Positions 62,618-64,000 of a stretch of 64,000 nucleotides of DNA are shown here, one piece after another (the first letter of the stretch is position 1; each line of letters opens with the position of its first letter). The notes below the pieces were generated by a model. That model made no database searches. It saw only the letters and a program-made list of their open reading frames with translations, and was not told the DNA's origin. The stretch is from Symsagittifera roscoffensis. Taxonomy: Eukaryota; Xenacoelomorpha; Acoela; Convolutidae. Made by a program: the position numbers and the translations under genes. The stretch spans positions 60,830,759 through 60,894,758 of the forward strand of contig NC_087063.1 in the NCBI RefSeq assembly GCF_963678635.1, written 5' to 3'.

Positions 62618-64000
62618 TTAACAAAGAACCACAATTGGCGCGACATAGAAACTGAATAATCAAATAAATTCAATATTCTCGTGGGCATCCAAAAAGTGGT
62701 CTGAACGACCTCAAAGACGTTGGTAGTAAAAATCTTTTTTGCGCCATTCAGAGCAAAAATTAGGTTCCCAAGCAAAGGACATTATTATCTGATGAAAAAA
62801 GTTTTACCCGCTGACACCGAAAAACATAACTGGTGATGATTGAATGAATTTCATAAAACTGTCTAAAACAAAACAAGAATTTCAGAAATATGAAAGATTA
62901 TCAATACATAAAACATCATGACCATCAAAAAAAATATATTTCAACGGAGGCAAAGCAAAGCTTCGCATCACTTGCGATACAAAGGAATCGTAGCATTGCA
63001 AGCTACTAAACTTAAAACCTAGCCAACCAGCAGGAAAGGTGTAGTGTTTCTTCGTCGCGCGCTACCCCCTTAAGATTAGTTTATATTCGCTCCAATGGTG
63101 CCTTTTAGCGTTTTTAAAGAAAGTTATCCAGAGAAATGGAAAAAAATCCAAATTTTTTGTATCATCCAGGACTACATTATGCACGCAAAAAAAAATCAAA
63201 TTTTGCATGCAAAAACTTTTTGTTTGAAATTAAAATTCGGTTTGCGGTTGAAAAAAAAAGTTTGGGACAAATTCAAATTTACTTTTTTTGTCGCCATCAA
63301 AAAATGGTGGTCATACAATTTATATATACGGAAAGGTTGATTAATTTCTGCTTCTATTTATACATTGCAAAGAGACAGTTGGAAAAGACACAATGAACAC
63401 CGAGGGACTGAAAAAAAATTGCTTTGTTTTTTTTTGAAAAAACATCAACTTCCGAATTTCAAAAAAGATGGCTTCAAAGCTCTTTGAATTTCGTGAGCAA
63501 TTCATTATTGGCACAATTTTTTAATACAAATAAACAAAATGAGAAAAACTGGACTAATAGGAAAAATTTTTACTCCGCTGCGAAATCTTTAAATTAAACT
63601 AGCGTGTAACGCACCTCCGGTGCTTCGGATTTTTAACAACTCATTAAAAAACCGCATATATTGGAAAAAAGATATGCATCCCTTGAGTGTACTCACACAG
63701 CACCCAAATTACAGGGTTCGTGATTTCACATTTTATACTGTTCTTTTTAATCAAGTTTTTTAAATTAAATTAAAAAAACTAAAAAATTTTCAAAAAGTTT
63801 TTATATATAAGAAGCGTCACATCACAGAAACTAAATGCAAATGAGCAGACACATTCAGACGCAAAAATTTCAATTTTTCAGAGTACTCTTTCAAAACCCA
63901 ACAATAGTGTCGGGAGTTTTAAACTTTGAAAAACCATAAAAAATAAAAGGCTACAGCGTTGGGAATTTTAAGGTTTTTTTTCCAAAAAAAGTTGTGTTTT
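62618..64000. other. AT-rich sequence, nothing recognised
   Basis: Overlapping short Lys/Phe-rich frames at 63095-63396 look like A/T-rich chance ORFs. No repeat match to the rest of the window was noticed. Confidence 0.55.

Overview
The window is a stretch of an invertebrate (metazoan) nuclear genome that consists almost entirely of transposable-element sequence. The evidence is AT-rich spacer DNA, one intron-flanked EF-hand exon with a metazoan-style 3' splice site, and remnants of Ty3/gypsy, BEL/Pao, LINE and hAT-like elements. There is no prokaryotic gene organisation. I cannot assign a phylum from the sequence. Only one ordinary host exon is supported: the terminal exon of a calmodulin-like protein at 23.15-23.34 kb.

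Layout. 1-4650: the 3' part of a large Ty3/gypsy-type element (element 1), with a decayed second ORF, 3' UTR and LTR, inserted in 4651-22188. That second region is a minus-strand array of decayed copies of a different gypsy family: LTR, primer-binding site, and repeated blocks of zinc knuckle, protease, RT, RNase H, tether and integrase. A 1109-bp segment at the junction has recently duplicated in tandem. 22.2-25.1 kb: hAT-like non-autonomous elements around the EF-hand exon. 25-37 kb: AT-rich sequence with a BEL/Pao integrase scrap, a LINE fragment, and two dispersed repeat families (here called X and Y).

37407-55824: an apparently complete 18.4-kb LTR retrotransposon (element 2) of the same lineage as element 1. 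Its 884-bp LTRs differ at only three positions and a candidate 4-bp target duplication (CGAT) flanks it. It has a 3.1-kb structured leader, then a 3160-aa Gag-Pol in one frame: coiled coil, capsid, two zinc knuckles, protease, RT, RNase H, a 510-aa linker, integrase with GPY/F, and a C-terminal extension ending in a macro-like (TARG1/OARD1-type) domain. A separate 1003-aa ORF follows in the env position. That protein has no signal peptide or membrane segment and resembles nothing I recognise.

55.97-59.55 kb: a broken BEL/Pao element. 59.55-64 kb: a family-Y repeat copy, short palindromic and tandem repeats, and plain AT-rich sequence.

The most interesting part is element 2: the macro-like domain fused to Pol, the unknown conserved ORF2, and a leader with repeated cloverleaf-like modules plus a duplicated domain with compensatory stem changes. 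The decayed ORF2 of element 1 differs from the intact copy largely at third codon positions where I aligned them, which suggests ORF2 was under protein-level selection.
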